Positions 59,501 to 64,000 of a stretch of 64,000 nt of DNA are shown piece after piece (positions within the stretch are counted from its first letter, which is position 1; every line of letters starts with the position of its first letter). The notes below the pieces were generated by a model, which worked only from the letters and a program-made list of their open reading frames with translations, did no database searches and was not told the origin of the DNA. The position numbers were made by a program, and so were the translations under genes. The stretch lies in the NCBI GenBank assembly GCA_934045075.1, contig OW203736.1, positions 22,793,805 to 22,857,804 on the forward strand, read 5' to 3'. The DNA comes from Yponomeuta sedellus (Eukaryota; Arthropoda; Insecta; Lepidoptera; Yponomeutidae).

Positions 59501-62145
59501 GTACCACCTGCGGACGGAGCCTGTTCACACACCGCCACACCGCGCGCGAGGGCGTACGCAGTTACACCAATGCGCCAGAATCCTGCCGTCTTGGACCACC
59601 AACACCTTGGACGTCAGCAACCACCAACAAAACGTGGCGAGGCATTGGTGTATTTGCGTACATCTATACACTATACTATAATTATGTATTTGCTGCATAC
59701 ATTCTGATTCTGATACATTCATAATGCTGATACATTCACCATTAGTGGTTTCTGGTATTTTTAGTGGTGTCTTGATGTGGTTACAGACTGCCTGCAACCA
59801 TTGCCGAAATATCTGGAGCTTCTTTAGTAATTACCATTAGGTTAATTCTTCACAGGATAGGATTAATGGAACCAAACCATATTACAACTACCAATATCCA
59901 ACCAACTACCTAGTATCAATACAACCCCTCCGTTAAGCCGACCGTGAATTTAATGGAATGATGTATGAAATGTGATTTTGAGATGAAGATCTCCAAAGGA
60001 GGCTTTTGAGTGCCTTAAAATGAGTGGTAGCAGGTTATGCCGCGAGTCGCGACCAATGGAGCCCGCCACCCGTGGCACCTTTAGAGTTCTAGCCTAGAGA
60101 GTTAGAACATGGTAGTGCGGCTCTGTAGCGTGTGGGCACCTGCAGCAGCGGCGGTAGCGGCGCGGCGGGCGGGGCGCGGAACAGCCGCTCATGCCAGGCC
60201 TGCCGCGGCGCGGGAGCAGGCGCCTCCTGCACACCACTCGAAATCAACAAATACTCATTTCCAAACAGATCATGATAGGTCTGCTGAAGCCTCATGGAAA
60301 TGTCTATGTGATACAACAATAGTTTTCTATTTGCTGATAAATCTAAAGTCAACAAAAACTTTTCGATCTATCTTTCACAGTACAATTCACTGCTTTATTG
60401 TGTAGTTGCAAGTTACAGTTTCTCCGTTAAGCTGGTCAGATTCGATCAACACCAGCGACAGCTGCCAACAAAAACCGACGCTATTCTTTCTTGTTAATGT
60501 TTCTTTCTTGTTTGAAAAATATAAGTACCTAAAGAATTGGCTTTCGATCAATTGAATTGCAGCAGCGCCGGACGTGCTGGCCATGGATTAGATGCCCGAT
60601 TTGGTCTTTTTTTGCGAGGAAAAAACGGCGTTTAAACGTCGTCGAACTCTTCTAGTATCTACGAAGCCGTTAAATTACTGGACACTGGATACTATGTCGG
60701 TTGTACTGTACGTGCGATTCCATGAGTTACTCGATTACGTACGCATTATATGCACTTCGGTGACATATGGCTTAGTTAAAATGTACACAAACAAGATACG
60801 GAAGGTCCGCTACAGTTGACAACGACCATTAGGTATTCATCTATTAGTTAGGCAACATCGACAGACTGGGGACCCCGAAATGACTGATTCTTTCATAATT
60901 TTTTCACTGTCACTATGAATAGGACCTCTGTGCGGTGCTATATTGTGGAGTAGTTGCGCGCGGCGCTAATGCTAGGTGAAGCAGTTAAGCCCATATCGGG
61001 AGCTGCGGCGCGCAAGTGCAGCGCTCAGGGCCGCGCGCCCACCGCGCCGCGCCGCCGCCGCGCATCACTCAGCCTATACTCATCTGTTTTGTTAACAACT
61101 CCTTACAAGGCTGACAAGCCTTATTAGTCAGTACTTTGTATTACTTAGATAGTAGGAATCCGGCCATAAAAGGCCAAGGTAAGAGGATAGCCAAATGTCC
61201 AACTAAGGTGAGATAGGTACAACTGATAGGCACTAGTAAACCTCTGATTATGGTAATCCCACAATTTGTTGTTGACTGTGAGCTGATAATGAGCTCAACG
61301 ATTCAGCTTGACTGTGTCACTGAAAGTGTTGAAGCTGGTCTGTGGATGAAACACACTTAAAAATACAAGATGGATAGTCATACCACTTTTGTTATCAATG
61401 ATTCACATTTTGATTTAAAGGCTAGCAATGCATGTTGTGCACCAAGTGCGTACAAAGAATATGAGTGTGTAATATTAAAGGAAGCCCTAACATGTGCAAA
61501 TTCGAAACTCATTGACTCAATGCCTGAGTCTCATCATGAATATGCAAATGAATGTAAACCAGAGAATGACATTTGGGTCACCATATTCTAGTAATAATTA
61601 TTACTAGAATATGGTGACCATTATGAACTGGTATTGTGTATGGTAATAAAAAAAGAACTACATTGATGGAGCAAACAGAGTTACTATAGCAACAGCAGGG
61701 GCGCGCGGCTCTCCCTTTACGCTTCGCGCCTCTCACCTGGGGTAGGCAGATATTGTAACAGGTCTGGAGCAAATTATGATAAGTAGGCTAATAATCGCCA
61801 ATGACACACAGATTTATTTTGTCAATCACCTAATTCCACTCTGGAACTCCCAACTATTGTGTCAGCGACTAGATGTATAATGTATATTAATAGACCCTAT
61901 GGAATGCAGGTACTTAGAAAAAAATCTGCATAAACGAAAATCAGCTGCAGCAATCCAGCATACAAACAAAAATAATAATAACAAGCAAACTGAGTCGGGC
62001 GCGCGCAGGTGTTCGGCGCAGGGCTCACCTCGTCATGGCCCTCAAGGCGCTCCTTCTCCGAGAGCGGGCGGCAGCGCACCACCACCTTGACGCACTCGTT
62101 GAGCGCGGTGCGCGGCCGCGTCGTGGCCGGCCGCTCGCGCTCCAT
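32331..62145 (-). CDS. Klp68D: Kinesin-II motor subunit Klp68D (KIF3B type), 12 exons, 719 codons
   Basis: Exons (minus, 5' to 3'): 62145-62029, 59507-59382, 57411-57142, 51148-50952, 45804-45612, 45079-44971, 44185-44042, 43652-43447, 43341-43160, 36070-35843, 34780-34585, 32522-32331; 2160 nt. Every boundary is GT/AG and every phase agrees. Motor domain ~residues 16-345: [11 protein letters not shown]-loop GQTGTGKT 101-108, switch I NEHSSRSH 212-219, switch II DLAGSE 245-250, then [20 protein letters not shown] at the neck. [20 protein letters not shown] and [20 protein letters not shown] single out the Drosophila KLP68D/KIF3B branch over KIF3A and KIF17. Coiled coil ~350-560, then a KIF3B-type tail ([24 protein letters not shown]). 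Family role: pairs with Klp64D/KIF3A and KAP for plus-end transport in axons and cilia. The tail is unusually Ala/Gly/Arg/Pro-rich. The introns are full of mobile DNA. Confidence 0.93.
32875..32925. repeat. Stacked palindromes of GTTATAAC
   Basis: AGCAGTGTTATAACACTTG is followed by GTTATAACACTGCT and two more GTTATAACA units; hairpin-prone, inside the MITE. Confidence 0.8.
32930..33052 (+). mobile_element. SINE family A, 5'-truncated copy
   Basis: Begins within the anticodon arm (cctctggctatccgtgccag), then GGGTTCGAATCCCGGC and the family A tail ending 'taaaaataaaaatagtata'. Inserted in the MITE. Confidence 0.8.
33352..34584. other. Klp68D intron 11, proximal part
   Basis: No feature recognised. 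Confidence 0.35.
34585..34780 (-). CDS. Klp68D: Klp68D exon 11
   Basis: Acceptor ttccgtcgcag, donor GCGCAG|gtaacg. Encodes [19 protein letters not shown] and [17 protein letters not shown], aligned with KIF3B's RPVSAVGYKRP and RAENIVLLELDMP tail. Confidence 0.82.
35000..35455 (-). pseudogene. Decayed LINE reverse transcriptase fragment
   Basis: The minus strand shows [18 protein letters not shown] and [20 protein letters not shown] (RT motif A region), then after a frame change [12 protein letters not shown] and DVPQGV (motif B remnant). It lies in Klp68D intron 10; inactive. Confidence 0.75.
35843..36070 (-). CDS. Klp68D: Klp68D exon 10
   Basis: Acceptor ttgtcggcag, donor CCGCT|gtaact, phase 2 (the apparent TAA lies in the donor). 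Encodes [15 protein letters not shown] and [12 protein letters not shown] ... [13 protein letters not shown], corresponding to KIF3B's end-of-coil IENFIP and EEDHWKLHPI blocks. Confidence 0.85.
36467..37447 (-). pseudogene. RTE-type LINE, 3' two-thirds of RT
   Basis: The minus strand reads [13 protein letters not shown] (motif B), [10 protein letters not shown] (catalytic FADD), [34 protein letters not shown], and [19 protein letters not shown] to [15 protein letters not shown], ending in a stop immediately followed by a poly(A) run. At least one frameshift near 36970-37010. Continues at 42542-42685 on the other side of the CR1-type insertion. Confidence 0.85.
37829..39364 (+). CDS. LINE ORF1 protein: PHD finger plus esterase-like domain, 511 aa
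   Basis: Residues 3-52 form a C4HC3 PHD/zinc finger (C3, C6, C18, C21, H26, C29, C49, C52). A Ser/Thr-rich linker and a coiled coil (~135-190, [20 protein letters not shown]) follow. Residues ~285-420 resemble the SGNH/esterase-like fold of CR1-type ORF1 proteins ([32 protein letters not shown]). The C-terminus repeats a GTIP(F/Y)YF motif twice. Family role: nucleic-acid-binding chaperone of the LINE RNP. Ends by overlapping ORF2 by 44 bp in a different frame. Confidence 0.85.
   Translation: MNCQVCRKIITLSDLLKCAACKKQFHYQCLNIASAKYSALYPTKKQWKCEPCTNITISRGKNSKKNTGKNMSVSSEIVYSNTSLTTKTTKPPTTNHPSPLLRTASTEDLSTCDLDKSSSFLDTTSRSLPNAVNINDSIVQSLKEQIADMTIDLNSAHEEIVSLNEENTRLKIDVEELKKKIAILMKLSSSITTSTPKQTSLNSSSSQAKSKKKIVFDKPSTPKSGTEKISPKETGKRRVILSDQGVVAAEREIINEPSSNNKSTTPIEKPKSKHWTTSNTNKPIIHILGDQGGRGIARKLCDLRSNNWNNNYRVSAFIKPNALYSIILNDFKELITRVAVNDVIILIVEPNDSSTFKIDVENVLQKRNTHSVVFMCEIQRNQSLDSNIFYKKYMPIIYKYQYNHFVELKNELDLAQKLNIEIDYLRYEEEFITNFGKLVRKQISQQSCGNLKVGTIPFYFHQQKLKNKQRIQENNSKIPRKGTIPYYFSKTTLKRVSHDITANKGDCFFRV
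39321..42272 (+). CDS. LINE ORF2: endonuclease-reverse transcriptase, 983 aa
   Basis: APE-type endonuclease (~residues 30-250): [43 protein letters not shown] and the catalytic [10 protein letters not shown] (~480-780): [40 protein letters not shown] (motif A), [20 protein letters not shown] (motif B) and [11 protein letters not shown] (catalytic Asp pair). The usual small residue of the motif B 'PQG' is Arg here, which may impair activity. The C-terminal block [20 protein letters not shown] to [15 protein letters not shown] is that of jockey/CR1-type elements. Frame open throughout. Confidence 0.93.
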   Translation: MTLPQTREIVFFESSNKLNINKKIPHLGIAVAHLNIQSLNDRKQALLETWLHSEDGRHIKVLCLTEHHRVKDDLERMSFRDFRLASFFCRRIRNSRGGTCIFVHNSLQFNELPSIKQFSISNILEVCGINVYGAYIICAYRPKTMNNDKFVDNLENILNHVSNKLGRNFILCGDFNINLLVYGRETSEFLCLLNSFGAKPFVHEPTRITEHSSTCIDNIIANINLRNVNVIELGLSDHSLQWATLDMDIKSKPNGIHRHIRDINKSNIEELKHFLSSVNWDPVWTNFDLNISFNIFHDVLISALDRFCPLKKVQVDKKYVKPKWITPGIMKSCETKRELFIKLKHSKEKSALSQHYKKYCLILHNVVAYAKKKTNEYLITNSNNKIKTVWNIVNRTVKGQKSKPIESFVGLTDGVKIVENELEAPDLFNSCFIKNSSNRDQNRLINVELPSFHENSLFITPITKQELSKLVLDLNNKRSCGYDGLPITIIKDVIDVIADILVYLVNLSIATGEFPERLKKAHIKPLHKGDSRLDIQNYRPIALLPVLSKIFEKFYAIRLSNFLVKYKILSKNQFGFQQGKSTVDAVFDMMDFVANSLNSKSNVVTVLLDLSKAFDCVDHQVLIAILVRYGIRGNCLNWLKSYLTNRRQSVILPLVDSRTKLLSNAESLSTETTQGVPQRSVLGPLLFLLYINHLPELVDRKLTMFADDVSVFFKFERKSVTQLSDAISDTINALVKWLQSVGLKTNASKTKMIHFRNYNTPRLELDLTIDNTKISLVDHARFLGICADEHMNWKKHIEVLAGKLSSFTYALRCFSKITTSHASLLAYYAYFHSRVLYGVALWGGSVEVNKIFILQKRCIRILSGVNSNRVSCRGLFLKLEIHTVTALYIIELCKLVRRFPERFPISTERKYGRLRERFKHHLEVKFCRTTAYSKSTSHVAICVYNKLPTDIKLLPGDRFLKALKQYLLIMCPYSLNEYYENCK
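42542..42685 (-). pseudogene. RTE-type LINE, 5' piece (motif A)
   Basis: Minus strand [19 protein letters not shown] and [13 protein letters not shown]; joins as [15 protein letters not shown] to the piece ending at 37447. AAATC is present on both sides (37443-37447 and 42542-42546). Confidence 0.82.
42686..43090. repeat. AT-rich stretch with repeats of TCTAGATTA...AAATCCAGTTTTG
   Basis: The block occurs at ~42686-42722 and ~43061-43085. Possibly part of the DNA element bounded at 43105. Confidence 0.5.
43160..43341 (-). CDS. Klp68D: Klp68D exon 9
   Basis: Acceptor cgtcggcag, donor CAGCG|gtacgc, phase 2. Encodes [20 protein letters not shown] and [14 protein letters not shown], matching the KIF3B stalk. 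Confidence 0.9.
43447..43652 (-). CDS. Klp68D: Klp68D exon 8
   Basis: Acceptor ctcgtttcag, donor GGGAAG|gtacgc. Encodes an Ala/Glu-rich segment and [19 protein letters not shown], coiled coil. Confidence 0.85.
44042..44185 (-). CDS. Klp68D: Klp68D exon 7
   Basis: Acceptor cttcacctcag, donor ACGCC|gtgagt, phase 1. Encodes [20 protein letters not shown] (neck) and an Arg-rich stretch starting the stalk. Confidence 0.93.
44971..45079 (-). CDS. Klp68D: Klp68D exon 6
   Basis: Acceptor gtgtcgcag, donor CAAGC|gtaagc, phase 1. Encodes [18 protein letters not shown] to [11 protein letters not shown]. Confidence 0.95.
45165..45370 (-). pseudogene. RTE-type LINE 3' end fragment
   Basis: Minus strand [33 protein letters not shown] and [17 protein letters not shown]: the 'GRP--RW-DDI---AG--W' C-terminus of RTE polyproteins. 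Followed by an (ATCT)n-type tail. Confidence 0.7.
45612..45804 (-). CDS. Klp68D: Klp68D exon 5
   Basis: Acceptor ctgtcgcag, donor CTGCAG|gtaccc. Contains switch [20 protein letters not shown] and [16 protein letters not shown]. Confidence 0.96.
45872..46012 (-). mobile_element. tRNA-derived SINE (family C tail)
   Basis: The minus-strand head TAGTCGGTTTAGAGGTTAAC (A box) and GGGTTCGAGTCCCACCGAC (B box), tail 'ccacggcacagggtattac'. It sits 70 bp upstream of exon 5 in Klp68D intron 4. Confidence 0.7.
46605..46735. repeat. Interleaved hairpins of AATCCCCATTG / CAATGGGGATT
   Basis: AATCCCCATTGATGGGGATT is followed by TTGTGAACTTTTAATTCACAA, AATCCCCATTG, CAATGGGGATTTGTGAAC and a final AAATCCCCATTGG. 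Four copies of the 11-mer alternate in orientation. Confidence 0.85.
46834..46866. repeat. (TG)n microsatellite
   Basis: Interrupted dinucleotide run. Confidence 0.9.
47880..48015 (-). mobile_element. SINE (family C), degenerate
   Basis: Minus strand: B-box-like GAGTTTGATTCCCTCTGGAG and tail 'agggtatcctagtttgggac', 'aggacaaatgattgtg'. Confidence 0.6.
48016..50500. other. Klp68D intron 4, distal part
   Basis: No gene or repeat recognised; one TATCGATA at ~49307. Confidence 0.35.
50501..50640 (+). mobile_element. SINE family A, copy
   Basis: CTCAATTGGTAGAGCTCTGG (A box), GCGGGTTTGAATCCCGGC (B box) and the family A tail ending AAAAATAAAAATAG. Confidence 0.8.
50675..50850 (+). pseudogene. LINE 3' end fragment with flanking duplication
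   Basis: Plus-strand [19 protein letters not shown] and [20 protein letters not shown], stop, then (GAA)n. TATCATTCAT occurs on both sides (~50659 and ~50850), a target-site duplication. Only ~55 C-terminal codons inserted. Confidence 0.75.
50879..50927. repeat. (GTTT)12 microsatellite next to the exon 4 donor
   Basis: Uninterrupted tetranucleotide run ending 24 bp from the Klp68D exon 4/intron boundary; transcribed as (CAAA)n. Confidence 0.95.
50952..51148 (-). CDS. Klp68D: Klp68D exon 4
   Basis: Acceptor gtgcccgcag, donor ATCCG|gtgagg, phase 2. Contains switch [19 protein letters not shown]. Flanked by a foldback element (upstream, 51167) and a (CAAA)n run 24 bp inside the downstream intron. 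Confidence 0.95.
51167..51309. mobile_element. 143-bp foldback MITE beside exon 4
   Basis: GGGGCTTCTAAACGGGC at the left pairs with GCCCGTTTAAAAGCCCC at the right. The arms of ~65 bp are nearly complementary, including ACTGCAATACGTGGCCG and CCACGTATTGCAGT, with a short loop near 51237. It begins ~20 bp upstream of the exon 4 acceptor, so it may overlap the branch-point region. Confidence 0.9.
51310..53530. other. Klp68D intron 3, proximal part
   Basis: No feature recognised; contains scattered TGACGTCA sites. Confidence 0.35.
53531..53575 (+). repeat. LINE 3' terminus fragment
   Basis: CTTGTGGAATGCAATAAATT matches the 3' end of the LINE at 6888 on the opposite strand. Confidence 0.6.
53972..54018. 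mobile_element. 47-bp hairpin insert with ~10-bp direct repeats
   Basis: CAGAACAATAA and TTATTGTTCTG are perfect inverted ends. GCTCTTCCCT lies on both sides (53962-53971 and 54021-54030). Confidence 0.7.
54130..54887 (-). pseudogene. LINE RT C-terminal part, split by a TIR element
   Basis: Minus strand: [60 protein letters not shown] and [17 protein letters not shown]; stop at 54320, then 3' UTR and (TTTA)n at 54143-54168. Intact over ~190 codons. The 5' continuation is at 56256-56378. Confidence 0.85.
54888..56255. mobile_element. 1368-bp TIR element inserted in the LINE, TATA duplicated
   Basis: Ends: (T/C)AGTGTATCCGTTTTTAA at the left and its complement at the right. The TIR extends ~40 bp (ATGGCAAAACGAGTAAACAAAC). 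TATA lies at 54884-54887 and 56256-56259. Removing it rejoins the RT frame ([14 protein letters not shown]). No transposase ORF, so nonautonomous. Holds a SINE at 55285-55530. Confidence 0.88.
55285..55530 (-). mobile_element. SINE family A-type composite copy
   Basis: Shares 'ctctgtattacgtacaggca', 'cccgactacctactttgcag' and the family A tail with 11060-11290, without a tRNA head. Confidence 0.7.
56256..56378 (-). pseudogene. LINE RT fragment, 5' piece of the 54130-54887 copy
   Basis: Minus strand [20 protein letters not shown] and [16 protein letters not shown], the RT 'DLGV-FD--LSF--H' block preceding the thumb. Confidence 0.82.
56379..56944. other. Klp68D intron 3, distal part
   Basis: Nothing recognised. 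Confidence 0.3.
56945..57095 (-). mobile_element. SINE family B-like fragment
   Basis: Contains 'ttctctaagagacataatat', 'gttaatcaccacgcgtg' and 'tttcctcac', matching family B in reverse. It lies just downstream of Klp68D exon 3 in transcript sense. Confidence 0.55.
57142..57411 (-). CDS. Klp68D: Klp68D exon 3
   Basis: Acceptor gtcccccag, donor GCGCAG|gtaacc. Contains the nucleotide-binding P-loop GQTGTGKT and [19 protein letters not shown]. Confidence 0.95.
57412..59381. other. Klp68D intron 2
   Basis: AT-rich intron; no gene or repeat recognised. Confidence 0.4.
59382..59507 (-). CDS. Klp68D: Klp68D exon 2
   Basis: Acceptor cgtccgcag, donor GAGATG|gtgagt. Encodes [16 protein letters not shown] and [20 protein letters not shown]. 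Confidence 0.93.
60140..60226 (-). CDS. Klp68D: Candidate cassette exon in Klp68D intron 1 (29 codons)
   Basis: GC-rich 87-bp block with a clean acceptor (gtggtgtgcag|GAG) and donor (CTGCAG|gtgccc), phase 0 at both ends, no stop: [16 protein letters not shown] and [13 protein letters not shown]. Inclusion would add 29 residues between GHDE and VVRVSS of the motor, where KLP68D homologues have none. Left out of the main model. Confidence 0.4.
60955..61078. other. GC-rich island in Klp68D intron 1
   Basis: High GC run around 61000-61070 without a usable ORF; an alternative first exon or regulatory island is possible. Confidence 0.3.
61576..61619. repeat. Perfect 44-bp palindrome without spacer
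   Basis: The left arm GGTCACCATATTCTAGTAAT plus AA is followed directly by its exact reverse complement. Confidence 0.97.
62029..62145 (-). CDS. Klp68D: Klp68D exon 1
   Basis: Met start at 62145, [17 protein letters not shown] then [20 protein letters not shown]; donor GACGAG|gtgagc, phase 0. Confidence 0.92.
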
Positions 62146-62836
62146 GCCGCCGCCGGCAGCAGCAGGCGCCGCTTCAAGCTTACACCAGCCCGTATCGATC
62201 CATTCGGCCGAGGGGTGTCGCCATCACCTGCTGCTATCGATCCGTCCGCAAACTGACACAACTCGCGTCTTCACTAATACTCGCAGGCAAATAACGTAAT
62301 ACAACTACTAAAACAATACACGATTAATATATTTTATAACAAAATAAATAAAAATCGTAGTTCTAGAGAAGTACGATTCGTAATCGACCGCCACAATCGA
62401 ACATTTTTATGAACTGAAAATGTTTGACAGCGGAATATACGATGTTACCATACCATGCATAGATTTGCAAACGTTTTCGACGTAAGTGCACTAAAGAAAA
62501 AATGTTTTCTTTCAAAATGATCAAATGATATCATAATACAATCAGTACATATGAGTTAACAATTTTCCATTTAGTTATTTTTTAAAGCATCGTCCAATTG
62601 GTCCGCTAGAAATGTTGACGGGAAAAATACATTATTAGCTGGCTACTCTTACCGTCACTCGCGTTTGGTTCTTGCTTGGTCGTTTCAATTGGACAGTGAT
62701 TTCTGCCGAAGATGACATCGTTTTTCATAAACTTAACGCAATTATCAGTTTCTTGTCTGAAACACAGTGGTGTTTACTTGAAACCAAAACAAAAACACAC
62801 GTTGTTGTTATTCTAGCGGTCCACCAAACTGTGACA
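62146..62836. promoter_or_regulatory. Divergent promoter region Klp68D / VPS26C
   Basis: 691 bp separate the two start codons. Two TATCGATCC sites (62193, 62235) lie close to Klp68D and resemble DREF/BEAF sites. TTATCAGTTT near 62740 fits an insect initiator for VPS26C. No TATA box stands out. Confidence 0.5.
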
Positions 62837-63112
62837 ATGACTACAAATATATCTATTCGCCTTAAAAGAGCTAGTAAGATCTACCACGAAGGGGTGAGTT
62901 TAGTTTCCATTCCCATGTGTTAACATATGCTAGGCACAGCACAGTAGCAGTGCACTTGAATCCCGCAGGAGATCATAGTGGGCGTGGTGGTGGTGGAGAG
63001 CCCGGCGGACGTGCGCCACGAGGGGCTGGCGCTCGCCGCGGAGGGCGCCGTCAGCCTCACGCTCAGCTCCAAGCACGTCGGCATCTTCGACGCCTTCTCC
63101 AACAACATCAAG
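62837..63112 (+). CDS. VPS26C: VPS26C (DSCR3), first two coding exons; gene continues beyond the window
   Basis: Exon 1 62837-62893 (MTTNISIRLKRASKIYHEG, donor gtgagt), exon 2 62969-63112 (acceptor atcccgcag; EIIVGVVVVESPADVRHEGL, then AAEGAVSLTLSSKHVGIFDA and FSNNIK, donor gtaaca), phase 0 throughout. The pattern IRLKRA-K-YH-GE, GVVV and the EG-V-L-LS-K-VG-F-AF-N block are those of the arrestin-fold N-lobe of VPS26C. Family role: subunit of Retriever (with VPS35L and VPS29) in the Commander assembly, recycling cargo from endosomes. The frame is open further upstream to 62672, but family members start at the Met chosen here. Confidence 0.9.
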
Positions 63113-63524
63113 GTAACAACACCCTCTTACACGAAAGTTCACAAACTAAAGAATGCTTCTCATATTATGAGGAAATAAATTAGACAAAAGATAAGGAAGA
63201 ATTTAACAATAGTTGCTTTGATTTGATAGAGGGTTCCAATGGATACTGGTAATGGGTACAAAATGGGATCCTATTACTTCATCCATCGCCATCCCAAGAA
63301 TCCCAGTGATGTTTTGACATCTGTATTAAGGGACCAAGTTGTGTACTGGATGGGTGAAGTGGTTTTACGTAACAAATAATTGCGATTATACCCGTTTAAT
63401 ATACAAGTGTGGGTGAAGTCAGCTCTTCATCTGAGTCTAAAGTATAAATGTTTAATGAAACATCATATTCGTTCTTAGGGTGGCTGGATTATCAAACTAT
63501 AGAGTGTAACATATTTTGTTAAAT

Positions 63525-63960
63525 CATATTTTAGTTGCTTCCATAGTGTTATGTCCTGTGTCATACTACTGTGAGGACGGGCTGCAGACATTGAGACTCT
63601 TGCAGAAGAGAGCTATCAGATTCATTTATAAGCTAGGCAGTAGAGATTCATTAAGAGATTTATTTACTTAAAGAAACTAACATTGTGACAGTTGTCAGTC
63701 AGTATATCTATAAAACTTTAAAACTTTGGGTAGCCACACAATGTAAATACTAGAAATAAACATAAACTCTCGTTTATAGGCTGCCAAAGGTTAATCATCC
63801 TTCATGGGGCATTGTATACACTTCAATAATAAAATCTCTGAAGATATAATAAGCTTGCCTGAAACGTGAGCCAAAAAATGTGGTACACTTTATGCCAAAA
63901 GGGCTACTATAACATAAAGGATTATATAGATGACAATGATCTGGAATTAAAGCCAGTACA
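63525..63960 (+). pseudogene. Decayed jockey-like RT C-terminal fragment in a VPS26C intron
   Basis: Broken plus-strand frames read LRLLQKRAIRFIYKLGSRDS and ETNIVTVVSQYIYKTLKL, matching the corresponding block of the RT at 4510-5512, with several stops and frame changes. Confidence 0.7.
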
Positions 63961-64000
63961 ATGCATGAGTTCTATGTTTTTATGTGTTTTATAAAAATTA

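Noticed and set aside
61370..61591. Small 73-codon gene ending next to the palindrome
   Set aside because: No start context, splice sites or recognisable domain; an open frame of this length is expected by chance.
62672..62836. N-terminal extension of VPS26C in the open upstream frame
   Set aside because: The family begins at the Met before the IRLKRA block; the upstream frame has no similarity and probably is 5' UTR or promoter.

Overview
The window looks like insect nuclear DNA, most probably from a moth or butterfly. This is an inference from four things: short GC-rich exons set in AT-rich introns, insect-type gene content, tRNA-derived SINEs, and a dense mixture of jockey/CR1-, RTE- and mariner-type elements. 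No CRISPR array, operon or bacterial feature is present.

Four host genes can be read. (1) eIF2D (ligatin), plus strand, 9687-21917, in 12 exons whose phases all agree (580 codons). (2) An intronless NEK2-like pseudokinase, minus strand, 22576-24456, whose 3' end converges on that of eIF2D. (3) Klp68D (the KIF3B-type motor of heterotrimeric kinesin-II), minus strand, 62145-32331, in 12 exons spread over 30 kb; all phases agree and give 719 codons. (4) The first two coding exons of VPS26C (Retriever/Commander), plus strand from 62837, divergent from Klp68D across a promoter region of about 690 bp.

The left 8 kb is nested transposons. A jockey-like LINE reverse transcriptase gene is split at an ATGT target duplication by a 4.4-kb DNA transposon (116-4509). 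That transposon encodes a spliced transposase of about 654 aa with a RAG1-core-like C-terminal half, and carries clustered copies of TTTCATYGCCGTGG. Next to it lie another LINE tail and a frameshifted DD34D mariner, itself split by a LINE tail.

The Klp68D introns carry most of the remaining mobile DNA. Intron 9 holds a full-length two-ORF CR1/jockey-type LINE (37448-42541) inside an RTE copy, which lies between short inverted repeats. Intron 3 holds a LINE RT split by a 1.37-kb terminal-inverted-repeat element that contains a SINE. Several hairpin elements, MITEs and perfect palindromes are also present.

The most unusual host-gene observation is in eIF2D: three different exon/intron junctions (after exons 3, 4 and 11) have each been amplified into a minisatellite (29-, 21- and 41-bp units) that repeats the splice donor itself.
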